A stretch of 64,000 bases of DNA from Marivita sp051859345 (lineage in GTDB: Bacteria; Pseudomonadota; Alphaproteobacteria; Rhodobacterales; Rhodobacteraceae), in the NCBI RefSeq assembly GCF_051859345.1, contig NZ_JBHYFV010000015.1:1-64000 (forward strand). The letters run 5' to 3'. The notes below the pieces were generated by a model. The model saw only the letters and a program-made list of their open reading frames with translations, did no database searches and was not told the origin of the DNA. This document shows, piece by piece, positions 26,589 to 35,026 of this stretch (position 1 is its first letter; each line of letters starts with the position of its first letter). A program made the translations under genes and the position numbers.

Positions 26589-27381
26589 AAAGCTTTGATC
26601 CTGTCGAAAGGCCAAGCGCGTCAAGCCACGCATTTACGGCAATGTTCCACCCTGAAGGGCCAGCGTCTTTGGTTCGTGAGATACGGCCGTCCACCTCGCC
26701 CGGCATGTCCGGCAAAGGGGCGCGATGTGGATTGGCGATGATCACGCCGTGGTCCGCTTTATCGAGCATTGCGATGTCATTTGGCGCATCACCAAGCGCG
26801 AGTGTCTGTTCCGGGCGCAAGACCCGGATGATGCTGTCCATTGCATCCGCCTTGGTCTTGCCAAACGACAGCGTGAGAAACCTGCCACCGCTCTGGGCTG
26901 TGATGCCATGCGCGGCCAGGGCGGTCGTGAACTGATCCAGCGTATCAGCGTTTCCGGCCCACAATCCGGGTTCGGAAAAGCGGCGGGTCTTGGCAAGGGA
27001 TGCGGCATTTGTCGAAAGACCTGTGAGGGCCGCCACCTCGTTCACCGTCATGTCACCAAAGCCCCGGAAGAAGCCGCGCAAGTCGTCTGAAATGCGATCA
27101 AGATGTTGGCGCAACACGGGGTAGGCATCTTCTTGGGTCTGATCGGTCAGCCCAATCACCCCTGATCCGTTCTCTACAATGGCCGGGTATCGGGCGAGGG
27201 ACATCTCGCGTTGAAGCAACGTGATCTCTGCTGCGGTCTTGCTGCTGGCCAGCACAAGCGGAACGCCAAGGGCGCGTAGCCTGTCCAAAGCGGGTATTGC
27301 CGCATCCCACCGATAGGTTTCATGATCCAAAAGCGTGCCGTCGAGGTCGGAAAAGACAACAAGCTTCGGCGGATTCTTCAT
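26581..27381 (-). CDS. HAD-IIB phosphatase, glucosyl/mannosyl-3-phosphoglycerate phosphatase
   Basis: 266 residues from ATG 27381 (an upstream in-frame ATG at 27456 adds a non-conserved extension). HAD motifs in order: VVFSDLDGTLLDH (nucleophile and acid Asp), LASSKTAAEI, the Lys in FGKTKADAM, and ALGDAPNDIAML. This matches MpgP/YedP-type phosphatases that release phosphate from glycosyl-3-phosphoglycerate. Directly upstream of and overlapping gpgS, so it completes glucosylglycerate synthesis. Confidence 0.83.
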   Translation of the reverse strand: MKNPPKLVVFSDLDGTLLDHETYRWDAAIPALDRLRALGVPLVLASSKTAAEITLLQREMSLARYPAIVENGSGVIGLTDQTQEDAYPVLRQHLDRISDDLRGFFRGFGDMTVNEVAALTGLSTNAASLAKTRRFSEPGLWAGNADTLDQFTTALAAHGITAQSGGRFLTLSFGKTKADAMDSIIRVLRPEQTLALGDAPNDIAMLDKADHGVIIANPHRAPLPDMPGEVDGRISRTKDAGPSGWNIAVNAWLDALGLSTGSKLYG

Positions 27382-27496
27382 ATTTCGATTGTCGGATGCG
27401 AAGGCAAAAGGCTCAAGTAAAAACGACGCGCCGGGTCTGTGCGGGATTGGGCGCATGACACTCGCTCATTCCGTGACCGACATACGCCGAAAAAAC

Positions 27497-27519
27497 GCCG
27501 CCGGAAGTATCCCGGCGGC
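27497..27519 (-). terminator. Rho-independent terminator of the class III aminotransferase gene
   Basis: GCCGCCGG at 27497-27504 pairs with CCGGCGGC at 27512-27519. Read on the minus strand it is followed by GTTTTTTCGG, a strong T-run. It insulates the aminotransferase from the phosphatase/gpgS pair downstream. Confidence 0.85.
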
Positions 27520-27544
27520 CTTGTCAGAATTCAACTGGCGCGAT

Positions 27545-28918
27545 TTACCCGAGTATGGACTTTACCGCTCGAACCGTGCCTGCCACAACCTGATACGCCT
27601 CTTCGCGGCTCAGGCAGAAGGGCGGGGCAAAGCCAAGGATATCTCCCTGGGGCATGGCACGGGCAATGATCTTGTCCTGCTCAAGAAGCTTGGCCGAAAT
27701 CTGCGGTCCGATCTTGTCGGCAGGGTCAAAGAACACGCGGTCGGATCTGTCTTTCACAAACTCCACCGCGCAGATCATGCCGTCGCCACGAACGTCGCCG
27801 ACATGCGGGTGATCAGACAGCGCGTCCGTCATGGTGGCGTTGAGATAAGCTCCGACCTCACCCGCATTTGTGATCAGGTTCAAATCGTCCAGCAGCTTGA
27901 GGTTTGCGACACCCGCAGCCGCGCCGATCGGGTGTGCGGAATAGGTCCAGCCGTGGCCGATAGGTCCATTTTCATCCGTACCCTGTTCAAGCACAGCCCA
28001 GACCTTGTCCGACACGATGGATCCCGACAGCGGCGCGTAGGCCGAGGTCAGACCCTTGGCGATGGTGATGATGTCGGGTTCGATTCCGTAATGCTCGGAC
28101 CCGAACATCGTGCCCAACCGGCCAAACCCGGTGACCACCTCGTCCGCGATCAACAGGATGTCGTGCTTTTTCAGAACGGCCTGTATCGCTGTCCAGTAGC
28201 CTGCGGGGGGCGGAACGATCCCCCCGGTGCCCAGCAGGGGCTCGCCGATAAACGCGCCGATGGTGTCAGCGCCTTCACGCGCGATCAGGTCTTCAAGGTC
28301 TTGCACGCATTGCTCTACAAACTGCGCCTCGGACTGGTCCAGATTGTCCCGACGATAGTAATAGGGCGCTGTGGTGTGGATCACCTGTTCAACCGGAAGG
28401 TCAAATTTCTTGTGAAACAGTTCAAGCCCGGTCAGCGAGCCCGTGACAAGTCCGGACCCGTGATACCCGCGCCAGCGCGAGATGATCTTTTTCTTCTGCG
28501 GACGGCCGAGGACGTTGTTGTAATACCAGACCAGTTTGACATTGGTCTCGTTTGCATCGGATCCGCCAAGGCCGAAATAGACCTTCGACATGTTGTCCGG
28601 CGCACGGTCGAGGATCATCTTGGACAAGGTGATGGACGCCTCTGTCCCATGCCCGACATAAGAATGATAATACGCCAATTCGCGGGCCTGATCGGCAATC
28701 GCTTCGGCGATTTCCTGGCGGCCATAGCCGACGTTGACGCAATACAACCCGGCAAACGCATCCAGAAGGCGGTTCCCATCCCGATCTTCGATATGAACGC
28801 CCGAGGCAGTCTTGATCACCCGGCTGGGGCTTTCGCCGCGCGCGTGTTGGGCAAGGTGGGTCGAGGGATGGAAGAAATTATCCCGATCCCACTGATCAAG
28901 TTGGTCGTTTCTCAACAT
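27545..28918 (-). CDS. class III pyridoxal-phosphate aminotransferase (omega-amino acid type)
   Basis: 457 residues. Markers: FAGLYCVNVGYGRQEIAEAI near the N-terminus, SRWRGYHGSGL, LIADEVVTGFGRLG with the cofactor-binding Asp, and TIAKGLTSAYAPLSG with the Schiff-base Lys. Typical substrates are beta-alanine, taurine, putrescine, GABA or diaminobutyrate with pyruvate or oxoglutarate as acceptor. Divergent from a DoeA-like ectoine hydrolase gene with which it shares a promoter region, so transamination of 2,4-diaminobutyrate from ectoine is the favoured inference. Confidence 0.85.
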   Translation of the reverse strand: MLRNDQLDQWDRDNFFHPSTHLAQHARGESPSRVIKTASGVHIEDRDGNRLLDAFAGLYCVNVGYGRQEIAEAIADQARELAYYHSYVGHGTEASITLSKMILDRAPDNMSKVYFGLGGSDANETNVKLVWYYNNVLGRPQKKKIISRWRGYHGSGLVTGSLTGLELFHKKFDLPVEQVIHTTAPYYYRRDNLDQSEAQFVEQCVQDLEDLIAREGADTIGAFIGEPLLGTGGIVPPPAGYWTAIQAVLKKHDILLIADEVVTGFGRLGTMFGSEHYGIEPDIITIAKGLTSAYAPLSGSIVSDKVWAVLEQGTDENGPIGHGWTYSAHPIGAAAGVANLKLLDDLNLITNAGEVGAYLNATMTDALSDHPHVGDVRGDGMICAVEFVKDRSDRVFFDPADKIGPQISAKLLEQDKIIARAMPQGDILGFAPPFCLSREEAYQVVAGTVRAVKSILG

Positions 28919-28950
28919 GTCGTTTTCCAGTCATTAAATGTGACAAATCG

Positions 28951-29044
28951 TTGTGCACATCAGTCGAAATTTCTTGATCCTGTCAAGAAAACTGCGAAGG
29001 ATTTCTTGCACCGTTCAGCGGCGAGTCCGCTGAGTTGTGTACAT
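28951..29044. promoter_or_regulatory. divergent promoter region with paired TTGTGYACAT sites and a TTTCTTGA dyad
   Basis: TTGTGCACAT at 28951-28960 and TTGTGTACAT at 29035-29044 are near-identical and each contains a TGT..ACA palindrome resembling FadR/GntR-type operators. Between them TTTCTTGA-N5-TCAAGAAA (28970-28990) is a perfect inverted repeat. The GntR regulator at 31426 is the obvious candidate to bind here and control both directions; this is inference. Confidence 0.5.
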
Positions 29045-29073
29045 CCTACAAAATTAATGGCTGAGGACCAACC

Positions 29074-30258
29074 ATGCCCGAGGGAAATGCCCCGTTTAGC
29101 CAAGTGGAATATGATCGCCGGATCGCGCTGACCCGGTATGCGATGGAAGTCGCCGGTTTGGATGCCCTTTTTATCACCGATCCCTCAAATCAGGCGTGGC
29201 TTACAGGCTATGACGGATGGTCCTTTTATGTGCATCAGGGTGTCCTGCTTCGGATGGAAGGAGAGCCGATCTGGTGGGGCCGGTTCATGGATTCGATCGG
29301 AGCGCAGCGCACCTGCTGGATGTCCGATGACGCGATCATCGGGTATGCCGACAGCTATGTGCAATCGACCCTGCGCCATCCGATGCAGGACCTTGCGGAA
29401 CGGATGCGGTCTCTGGGGCTCGAAACCGTTCGCATCGGGGTCGAGATGGAGAATTACTACTACACGGCCAAAGCGCACGAAGTCCTGCGTGCGGAACTTC
29501 CCGATGCGCAGATTTCTGACGCGACAGCGTTGGTGAACTGGCAACGTCTGGTCAAATCGAAAGAAGAGATTTCGTTCATCCGCAAGGCGGCACGGATTTC
29601 TGAACGCGTCATTGAAACGGCTATCGAACGGGCGGAACCCGGCGTTCGCAAGAATGATCTGGTTGCGGATATCATGCATGCCGGGATCACCGGGGTAGAT
29701 GACATATGGGGCGATTACCCCGCCATCGTGCCGCTGACGCCCTCTGGTCTGGATGCCACGGCGGCGCATTTGACATGGAACGGCGACCCCATGCGCGAAG
29801 GCGAAGCGACGTTCTTCGAACTTTCGGGATGCTATCGTCGGTATCATGCACCGCTTTGCCGCACTGTTTTTCTTGGCACACCTCCGTATGAAATGCTGGA
29901 CGCCGAAAAGGCCCAATTGGAAGGCATCGAAGCTGCGTTGGACGCCGCGCGGGCAGGCAATCGCACCTGCGACATTGCCAAAGCCCTGATCGACGTGTTG
30001 CAACAGCACCGAATCTTCCGTGAGGGGCGTTGCGGGTATCCCATCGGACTCAGCTATCCTCCGGACTGGGGTGAACGAACCGCGTCGATCCGGATCGAGG
30101 ATGAGACCATATTGCAGCCGGGCATGACGTTCCACTTCATGCCGGCGCTTTGGATGGACGCCTGGGGTCTTGAAACAACCGAGACCATCCTCATCACGGA
30201 AAGCGGAGCAGCAGAAGCCTTGTGCAACGTTGAGCGCAAGTTGTTCGTCAAGAACTAG
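29074..30258 (+). CDS. doeA: ectoine hydrolase-like protein, M24/creatinase fold (DoeA/EutD type)
   Basis: 394 residues. The N-terminal segment DPSNQAWLTGYDGWSFYVHQ, then DATALVNWQRLVKSKEEI, DDIWGDYPAIVPLTPSGLDA, GYPIGLSYPPDWGERT and a final ERKLFVKN match, from memory, the DoeA/EutD ectoine hydrolases. As in that group the metal-chelating residues of true M24 peptidases are largely replaced (for example Tyr where aminopeptidases have His in GHGIG). The enzyme opens the ectoine ring to N-acetyl-diaminobutyrate. It is followed by an M20 deacetylase instead of the expected DoeB/EutE. A related cyclic amidine is an alternative substrate. Confidence 0.8.
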   Translation: MPEGNAPFSQVEYDRRIALTRYAMEVAGLDALFITDPSNQAWLTGYDGWSFYVHQGVLLRMEGEPIWWGRFMDSIGAQRTCWMSDDAIIGYADSYVQSTLRHPMQDLAERMRSLGLETVRIGVEMENYYYTAKAHEVLRAELPDAQISDATALVNWQRLVKSKEEISFIRKAARISERVIETAIERAEPGVRKNDLVADIMHAGITGVDDIWGDYPAIVPLTPSGLDATAAHLTWNGDPMREGEATFFELSGCYRRYHAPLCRTVFLGTPPYEMLDAEKAQLEGIEAALDAARAGNRTCDIAKALIDVLQQHRIFREGRCGYPIGLSYPPDWGERTASIRIEDETILQPGMTFHFMPALWMDAWGLETTETILITESGAAEALCNVERKLFVKN

Positions 30259-30275
30259 GCAAAAGGGCGAGAGCC

Positions 30276-31436
30276 GTGGATCATTTACAGCGCACCACCG
30301 AGATCCTGCGAGAGTTGATCGCTTATCCTACCATCTCGGCGGACAGCAATTTTGACTTGATCCTCCATATGGCTGGTCTGCTGGAGGAGGCGGGCGCGCG
30401 GTGTGACGTCATGTCTTCGCCCTGCGGGACCAAGGCAAACTTGTTCGCGACGCTGGGGCCGGATCGAAACGGCGGAATCCTTCTGTCCGGGCACAGTGAT
30501 GTTGTGCCGGTTGCAGATCAGGCGTGGACCCGCGATCCGTTCCAGTTGGACCCGTCTGGTGGTCTGCTATATGGTCGAGGCACCTGTGACATGAAGGGTT
30601 TCATCGCCGCGACTCTTGCAATGGCCCCGTATTTTGCAGAACGGGTTGGGGAACGCCCGGTGCATTTTGCCTTTACCTATGACGAAGAGGTCGGGTGCAT
30701 GGGTGCCCGGCATTTGGCGGAAACGTTGTCCGAACGTGGTCTGACCCCCGGTGTGGCAATCATCGGTGAACCGACGGACATGCGGATCATCGACGGACAC
30801 AAGGGGTGCAACGAATATACAACGCACTTCAACGGTCTCGCCGGCCACGGATCCATGCCTGATCATGGCGTAAATGCCGTGGAATACGCGGTGCGATATG
30901 TGAACCATCTGCTTGGCCTCAAGGACGCACTGCGCGCACGCGCCCCGACAAACTCCCAGTTCGATCCACCGTGGACCACCGTAAACGTGGGGTCTTTGGT
31001 CGGCGGCGTGGCCCACAACGTGATCGCGTCCTGCGCGCAGGTCGAATGGGAAATGCGCCCCGTGCAGCCGGGGGACGCGGAGTTCGTCAAAGACAGTCTC
31101 AGACAGTATTGCGAGACCGAACTTCTACCAAAGATGCGCGCCATTCACCCCGAGGCCTATATCACAACCGAGGTGATCGGTGAGGTGGTTGGACTGATCC
31201 CCACCGACGAGAACGAAGCGCGCCGCATCATATTCGAACTTACTGGCGCAAACAGCAGCGACGTCGTCGCCTTTGGAACAGAGGCGGGTCTGTTTCAGGC
31301 GCTGGGCACGGATGTGGTTGTCTGTGGACCGGGTTCTATCGAACAGGCCCACAAGGCAGACGAATTTATCGCCATTGACCAGTTGTCACAATGCTTGAGT
31401 ATGCTGGAAAAGCTGGGGGATCGGCTTGGTCACTGA
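30276..31436 (+). CDS. M20-family N-acyl amino acid deacetylase, ArgE-like
   Basis: 386 residues read from GTG 30276, preceded by AAAAGGGCGAG. Zinc-site motifs: LSGHSDVVPV (His), GRGTCDMKGF (bridging Asp), TYDEEVGCMGAR (catalytic and ligand Glu pair), IIGEPTDM. ArgE/DapE-type enzymes remove N-acyl groups from amino acids. Just downstream of the ectoine hydrolase-like gene it probably deacetylates N-acetyl-2,4-diaminobutyrate, taking the place of the unrelated aspartoacylase-fold DoeB/EutE. It also overlaps the downstream GntR gene by 11 bases. Confidence 0.83.
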   Translation: MDHLQRTTEILRELIAYPTISADSNFDLILHMAGLLEEAGARCDVMSSPCGTKANLFATLGPDRNGGILLSGHSDVVPVADQAWTRDPFQLDPSGGLLYGRGTCDMKGFIAATLAMAPYFAERVGERPVHFAFTYDEEVGCMGARHLAETLSERGLTPGVAIIGEPTDMRIIDGHKGCNEYTTHFNGLAGHGSMPDHGVNAVEYAVRYVNHLLGLKDALRARAPTNSQFDPPWTTVNVGSLVGGVAHNVIASCAQVEWEMRPVQPGDAEFVKDSLRQYCETELLPKMRAIHPEAYITTEVIGEVVGLIPTDENEARRIIFELTGANSSDVVAFGTEAGLFQALGTDVVVCGPGSIEQAHKADEFIAIDQLSQCLSMLEKLGDRLGH

Positions 31437-32121
31437 CCCAACTTGTGACACGGTCAGCGACATCATGCTGTCCGTCAAAGACCGCCACGCAGCCATGCAT
31501 GCGGACATCCGCCAGCGCATCTGCCTTTTGGATTTTCCGCCCGGTACCCAGCTTTCCGAAACGGCCCTGGCCGAGGAATTCGGGACAAGCCGCACACCGG
31601 TGCGTCGCGTCTTGGCGCGTCTGGAAGAAGAAGGATTGGTGCAATCGGTTCATGGTGTGGGAACGCTTGTCACGGATGCGGATATCACCGAACTGGAACA
31701 GGAATACCGCCTGCGTGTCGAACTTACCGCACTGACCGGACGGCTGAATCCGGTGATGCCGGGCACGGCCTTCATGCAGCGTTTGCAACACCTGATCGAC
31801 CGTGCGTCTTACATGATCCCCAAGGGTACTCCACGCAGCTTCACGCAACTGGACATGGAGGTGTTTCAGACCCTGCTGGAACTGACGGACAACGACCCGC
31901 TGCGACAGATTCTTGAACGTCTCTACTACAAGACCAAACGTCTCTGGCTTGTCCGAGCTATCGCTGCGGAACTGGATCTGCATGCGGAATTTCGCATTTT
32001 CCGGCATGAACTTGAGGCAATCCAGATTGCTTTGCTCTCGGGTGATCTGGACGCGGTCGCTCAGATTCAGCGCGCCCATATTTCGATGAGCTTGAACCGC
32101 CTGCTTCGACAGAATGACTGA
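31426..32121 (+). CDS. GntR-family transcriptional regulator (FadR/FCD type)
   Basis: 231 residues. The winged-helix domain (about residues 20-85) has LSETALAEEFGTSRTPVRRVL and LEEEGLVQSV; the C-terminal helical domain (FTQLDMEVFQTLLELTDN, LSGDLDAV..IQRAHI) fits FCD effector binding, usually of organic or amino acids. I read the start as TTG 31426 with GGGGGAT upstream, overlapping the deacetylase gene; ATG 31465 is the alternative. Probably the local regulator of the ectoine-like genes via the TTGTGYACAT sites. Confidence 0.8.
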   Translation: MVTDPTCDTVSDIMLSVKDRHAAMHADIRQRICLLDFPPGTQLSETALAEEFGTSRTPVRRVLARLEEEGLVQSVHGVGTLVTDADITELEQEYRLRVELTALTGRLNPVMPGTAFMQRLQHLIDRASYMIPKGTPRSFTQLDMEVFQTLLELTDNDPLRQILERLYYKTKRLWLVRAIAAELDLHAEFRIFRHELEAIQIALLSGDLDAVAQIQRAHISMSLNRLLRQND

Positions 32122-32161
32122 GCCGGACAGCCGTTGGTTTGCTTCACGAGTCGGGGTGGTC

Positions 32162-33055
32162 TCAGGTCGCCTTTGGAATGTCTGAATGATCTGCGCAGAC
32201 GTCATGTATCGAACCTGCAGTTGTGATCCAGATATCATCGCGATGCGTGCAGATGTGCTGCAAAGCGCGGCGTAGGTGGCGAAGGCGATAGGGTTGGCCG
32301 ACCAGATAGGGGTGTAGTGCGATTCCCATGACCAAGGGCTGATGCACCGACTGCATCCGCATCTCGTCGAATGTGTCGATGAGGATGTCTGCAAAGGCAG
32401 CGGCGCCGTCCTTGCGGGCGACAATAGAAGGGATGTCGTTGGCTTCTTGCGGGTAGGGAATGGCCAAGAGCGGCCCATGGTCTGTGCGCATCCAGACGGG
32501 TTGATCGTCCATGCACCAATTGAGCGTGTAGGCATATCCCGCCTTCTTGAGCAGGTCCGGCGTGACCGGGCTTTCTGCGATCCAAGGCGAAAGCCACCCT
32601 TTGGGCGCTTTGCTCTCAGCCTTGGTCAGCACTTCCGTTGCTTCGACGATCAGGGTCTCTTCGTCCTCGGGGGACAACACGCTCTGACGCTCTGAATTGG
32701 TGCGTCCATGGCCGACAATTTCGTCACCCCGCGACCTGAATGCGGCCATGAGGTCTGGTGCGTAATTGTACATCACCGAGTTGGCCAGGACACTGGCGGG
32801 CAAATCAAGCGCGTCGAACATGTCCAGCATGCGCCACGCGCCAACGCGGTTGCCATAGTCGCGCCATGCATAATTTAGGATGTCCGGCTGTGGCCCGCCG
32901 GGCGCAAGTTCCGCCCCCAGCCCTTCGCCAAAGGCGAAATGTTCAAGGTTCAGGCCGATATAGACCGCCAGCCGTTTTCCCCCTGGCCAGTCATAATCCG
33001 GCCTGTCGTTGATGGCGCTGTAGTCGTAGCGTTCATGGGTCGGCAATTGGATCAT
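32162..33055 (-). CDS. polysaccharide deacetylase-fold hydrolase, allantoinase PuuE-like
   Basis: 297 residues. NodB-fold features: RLAVYIGLNLEHFAFGEG, a WRDYGNRVGAWRMLD segment typical of PuuE, then GDEIVGHGRTNSER, GWLSPWIAESP and a late His in MGIALHPYLVGQP. PuuE-like enzymes hydrolyse cyclic amides such as allantoin rather than sugars. The start overlaps the stop of the upstream NTF2-like gene (four-base overlap at 33052). With an amidohydrolase and ABC importer in the same operon it likely opens or deacylates a nitrogenous heterocycle. Confidence 0.78.
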   Translation of the reverse strand: MIQLPTHERYDYSAINDRPDYDWPGGKRLAVYIGLNLEHFAFGEGLGAELAPGGPQPDILNYAWRDYGNRVGAWRMLDMFDALDLPASVLANSVMYNYAPDLMAAFRSRGDEIVGHGRTNSERQSVLSPEDEETLIVEATEVLTKAESKAPKGWLSPWIAESPVTPDLLKKAGYAYTLNWCMDDQPVWMRTDHGPLLAIPYPQEANDIPSIVARKDGAAAFADILIDTFDEMRMQSVHQPLVMGIALHPYLVGQPYRLRHLRRALQHICTHRDDIWITTAGSIHDVCADHSDIPKAT

Positions 33056-33477
33056 AAAGGGGCCTCGGCCAAACCTGCCTTGTGAAGCAGTATCTCTGCG
33101 CTGTCGTTCCAGACATGAGTGCTGACGATCTGACCGTTTCGCACGACAAAGCTGTCCATGTACCGGTTGGTTTCAAAGGTCGTGCCATCATGCCATTCAC
33201 CATAAAGATAGCCGGTGTTGTAGACATGCACATCCCCTGTCGCCGGATCGTGGGCTGCATCGGTGTGCAGAAACTTTTTCTTGACCCACTTGTAACGCTT
33301 GGCATTGAACGCCGCCGTCTGGTCCGGGCCGGTAAATTTCCGACCCCCCGTAAAGGTGATATCAAAATCCTTGGCGACATAGGCCCGCGCGCCTTCGGGG
33401 TCGGGGACCATCGAGCGTTCGAGATAGGCTTCGACGATGGCTTTGGCGGCAGTCGCCGGATCGGTTTTCTGGTCCAT
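33052..33477 (-). CDS. NTF2-like/SnoaL-type small protein
   Basis: 141 residues from ATG 33477 with GAGGAAACC before it. AIVEAYLERSMVPDPEGARAY at the N-terminus, FTGGRKFTGPDQ, YLYGEWHDGTTF and RYMDSFVVRNGQIV give the cone-shaped alpha+beta NTF2 fold used by SnoaL cyclases, isomerases and ring-opening dehydratases. Active residues cannot be assigned. It sits between an amidohydrolase and a PuuE-like deacetylase and may catalyse an intermediate step or bind the intermediate. Confidence 0.72.
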   Translation of the reverse strand: MDQKTDPATAAKAIVEAYLERSMVPDPEGARAYVAKDFDITFTGGRKFTGPDQTAAFNAKRYKWVKKKFLHTDAAHDPATGDVHVYNTGYLYGEWHDGTTFETNRYMDSFVVRNGQIVSTHVWNDSAEILLHKAGLAEAPL

Positions 33478-33491
33478 GGTTTCCTCGTTCT

Positions 33492-34958
33492 TCAGGGCAG
33501 GTTGGCGGAACAATGGCGATGGCAGAAGCCCTTGACCACTTCGGCAGCCGCCGCGTTCATCATGCGCGCGTCGGCATTGGAATGCGTGATGCGATCAGCG
33601 GCGGCAATCGCGCGGTCACGCAGCGCGGACTCGTCCAGCGTCAGGATACGATCCTCGGCGAACACCATTTGCCCGGCGATCATCACCTCGCGCACGGCAG
33701 CGCCTGTCTCTGCAAAGACGATCTGATCCAGCGTGGCCCGCTGCGGCGTGTAGTGGCAGTAGCCTTGATCCAGGAACACCAGATCGGCGACCCAGCCTGT
33801 CGCGATCTGACCAACTTTGTCGAACCCCAGCAGACGGGCACTGCCGCGTGTCGCCATATTGAACGCCTCGGTCGTACGCACCCACTGTGCGGTGTCGATG
33901 GTCTGCGCTCGGCTGAGCGTGGCGGCAAGACGCATCGCCTCGAACATGTTCTGCCCGTCCGACGTGTTGCTGGCATCGGTGCCGATGCCCAAGTGCACCC
34001 CCGCATCGGTCAGACGGCGCAACGGCGCAATGCCGGACCCAAGGCGCAGGTTGCTCATCGGGTTGTGCGAAATCCCGGCTTCAGCCCCCGCCAGTAGCGA
34101 CATTTCAGGGTCGGACAACCAGACCCCGTGCGCGCCACTGAAACGGGGGGACAGGACGCCAAGCGCTGATAGGTGTTCGGTCAGCGACGTTCCGAATTTC
34201 CGCTGTGCCATCACCTGTTGCAGCCGCGTTTCGGCCAGATGCGTCTGAAGNNNNNNNNNNNNNNNATCCGCCGATAGATGCGCACAGCTCTGTAGGAACG
34301 GGTCCGAGCAATGCAGCGGGATTGTCGGGCCGATACCGGGACGCACGCGATCCGTGGGCACCGGCCAGTTGCGCAGCGCCTCGCCGCAAACCGCCATCGT
34401 GCTGTCCCAATCCGGCAAGGTCATCGCCGCAACCGCGTCTTTCAACGGGCCATCAAAACTGTCCAGCAGGCCCGGCAACGCCTGATAGATCGTCTGGTCC
34501 GCGATCATGGGGGCCACGACCGCCCGCAGGCCGACGTCATGATAGGCATGGGCCACCGCGTGGGTGCCATCAACCGTGGGTCCGGGCAGTTCGATGAACA
34601 GGTCGAAACAGGCGGTGCAGCCTTTTCGGATCAACTCGACTGCCGACAACTGGGCACAGAGCGTCAGATCGTCATGGGTTCGACCAAGGTTCAACCAAGC
34701 GGACCCGGACAGGAACGTCTCGAGAATGGCATCGTCCGGCACACCGCCGCGCGCCAATGCGCCGTGCGAATGGGTGTGCCCGTTGACGAGGCCGGGAATG
34801 ATGATGCGTCCATTCGCATCCATCGATTTGGCATCGGCGACCGTTTCACCCTTTGGCAGAATGGCCGCGATCAGGTCGCCCTCGATCAACAGCGACACAT
34901 CGGCAAAGCTGTCGTTCGCGACAAGAACCTGCGCGCCCTGGATCAAAGTCTTGGTCAT
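33492..34958 (-). CDS. amidohydrolase, Atz/Trz-type deaminase, interrupted by an N gap
   Basis: About 488 codons from ATG 34958; five codons are unknown because bases 34251-34265 are N. The frame is preserved across the gap. Metal motifs: NGHTHSHG (HxH), QTHLAET, SHNPMSNLRLGSG and GTDASNTSDGQNMF, the set of the ATZ/TRZ/guanine-deaminase group that deaminates or dechlorinates N-heterocycles and nucleoside derivatives. Likely the first intracellular step for the compound brought in by the ABC importer upstream. The precise substrate (8-oxopurine, pterin, triazine, methylthioadenosine) cannot be told. Confidence 0.82.
   Translation of the reverse strand: MTKTLIQGAQVLVANDSFADVSLLIEGDLIAAILPKGETVADAKSMDANGRIIIPGLVNGHTHSHGALARGGVPDDAILETFLSGSAWLNLGRTHDDLTLCAQLSAVELIRKGCTACFDLFIELPGPTVDGTHAVAHAYHDVGLRAVVAPMIADQTIYQALPGLLDSFDGPLKDAVAAMTLPDWDSTMAVCGEALRNWPVPTDRVRPGIGPTIPLHCSDPFLQSCAHLSADXXXXXLQTHLAETRLQQVMAQRKFGTSLTEHLSALGVLSPRFSGAHGVWLSDPEMSLLAGAEAGISHNPMSNLRLGSGIAPLRRLTDAGVHLGIGTDASNTSDGQNMFEAMRLAATLSRAQTIDTAQWVRTTEAFNMATRGSARLLGFDKVGQIATGWVADLVFLDQGYCHYTPQRATLDQIVFAETGAAVREVMIAGQMVFAEDRILTLDESALRDRAIAAADRITHSNADARMMNAAAAEVVKGFCHRHCSANLP
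34251..34265. other. assembly gap (15 N)
   Basis: A run of 15 N lies inside the amidohydrolase gene just before the QTHLAET metal-binding motif in coding order. The translation continues in the same frame on both sides. Confidence 0.98.
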
Positions 34959-35026
34959 TTGTCCGCGACCCCCAGACAGAAAACATGCGCCAAAGCGGGG
35001 GCCCTGGCGCATGTGGCTTGCATGGC

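Noticed and set aside
27335..29131. 598-codon plus-strand frame antisense to the aminotransferase
   Set aside because: Opposite strand has the PLP-enzyme motifs and a terminator; this frame reads as low-complexity antisense.
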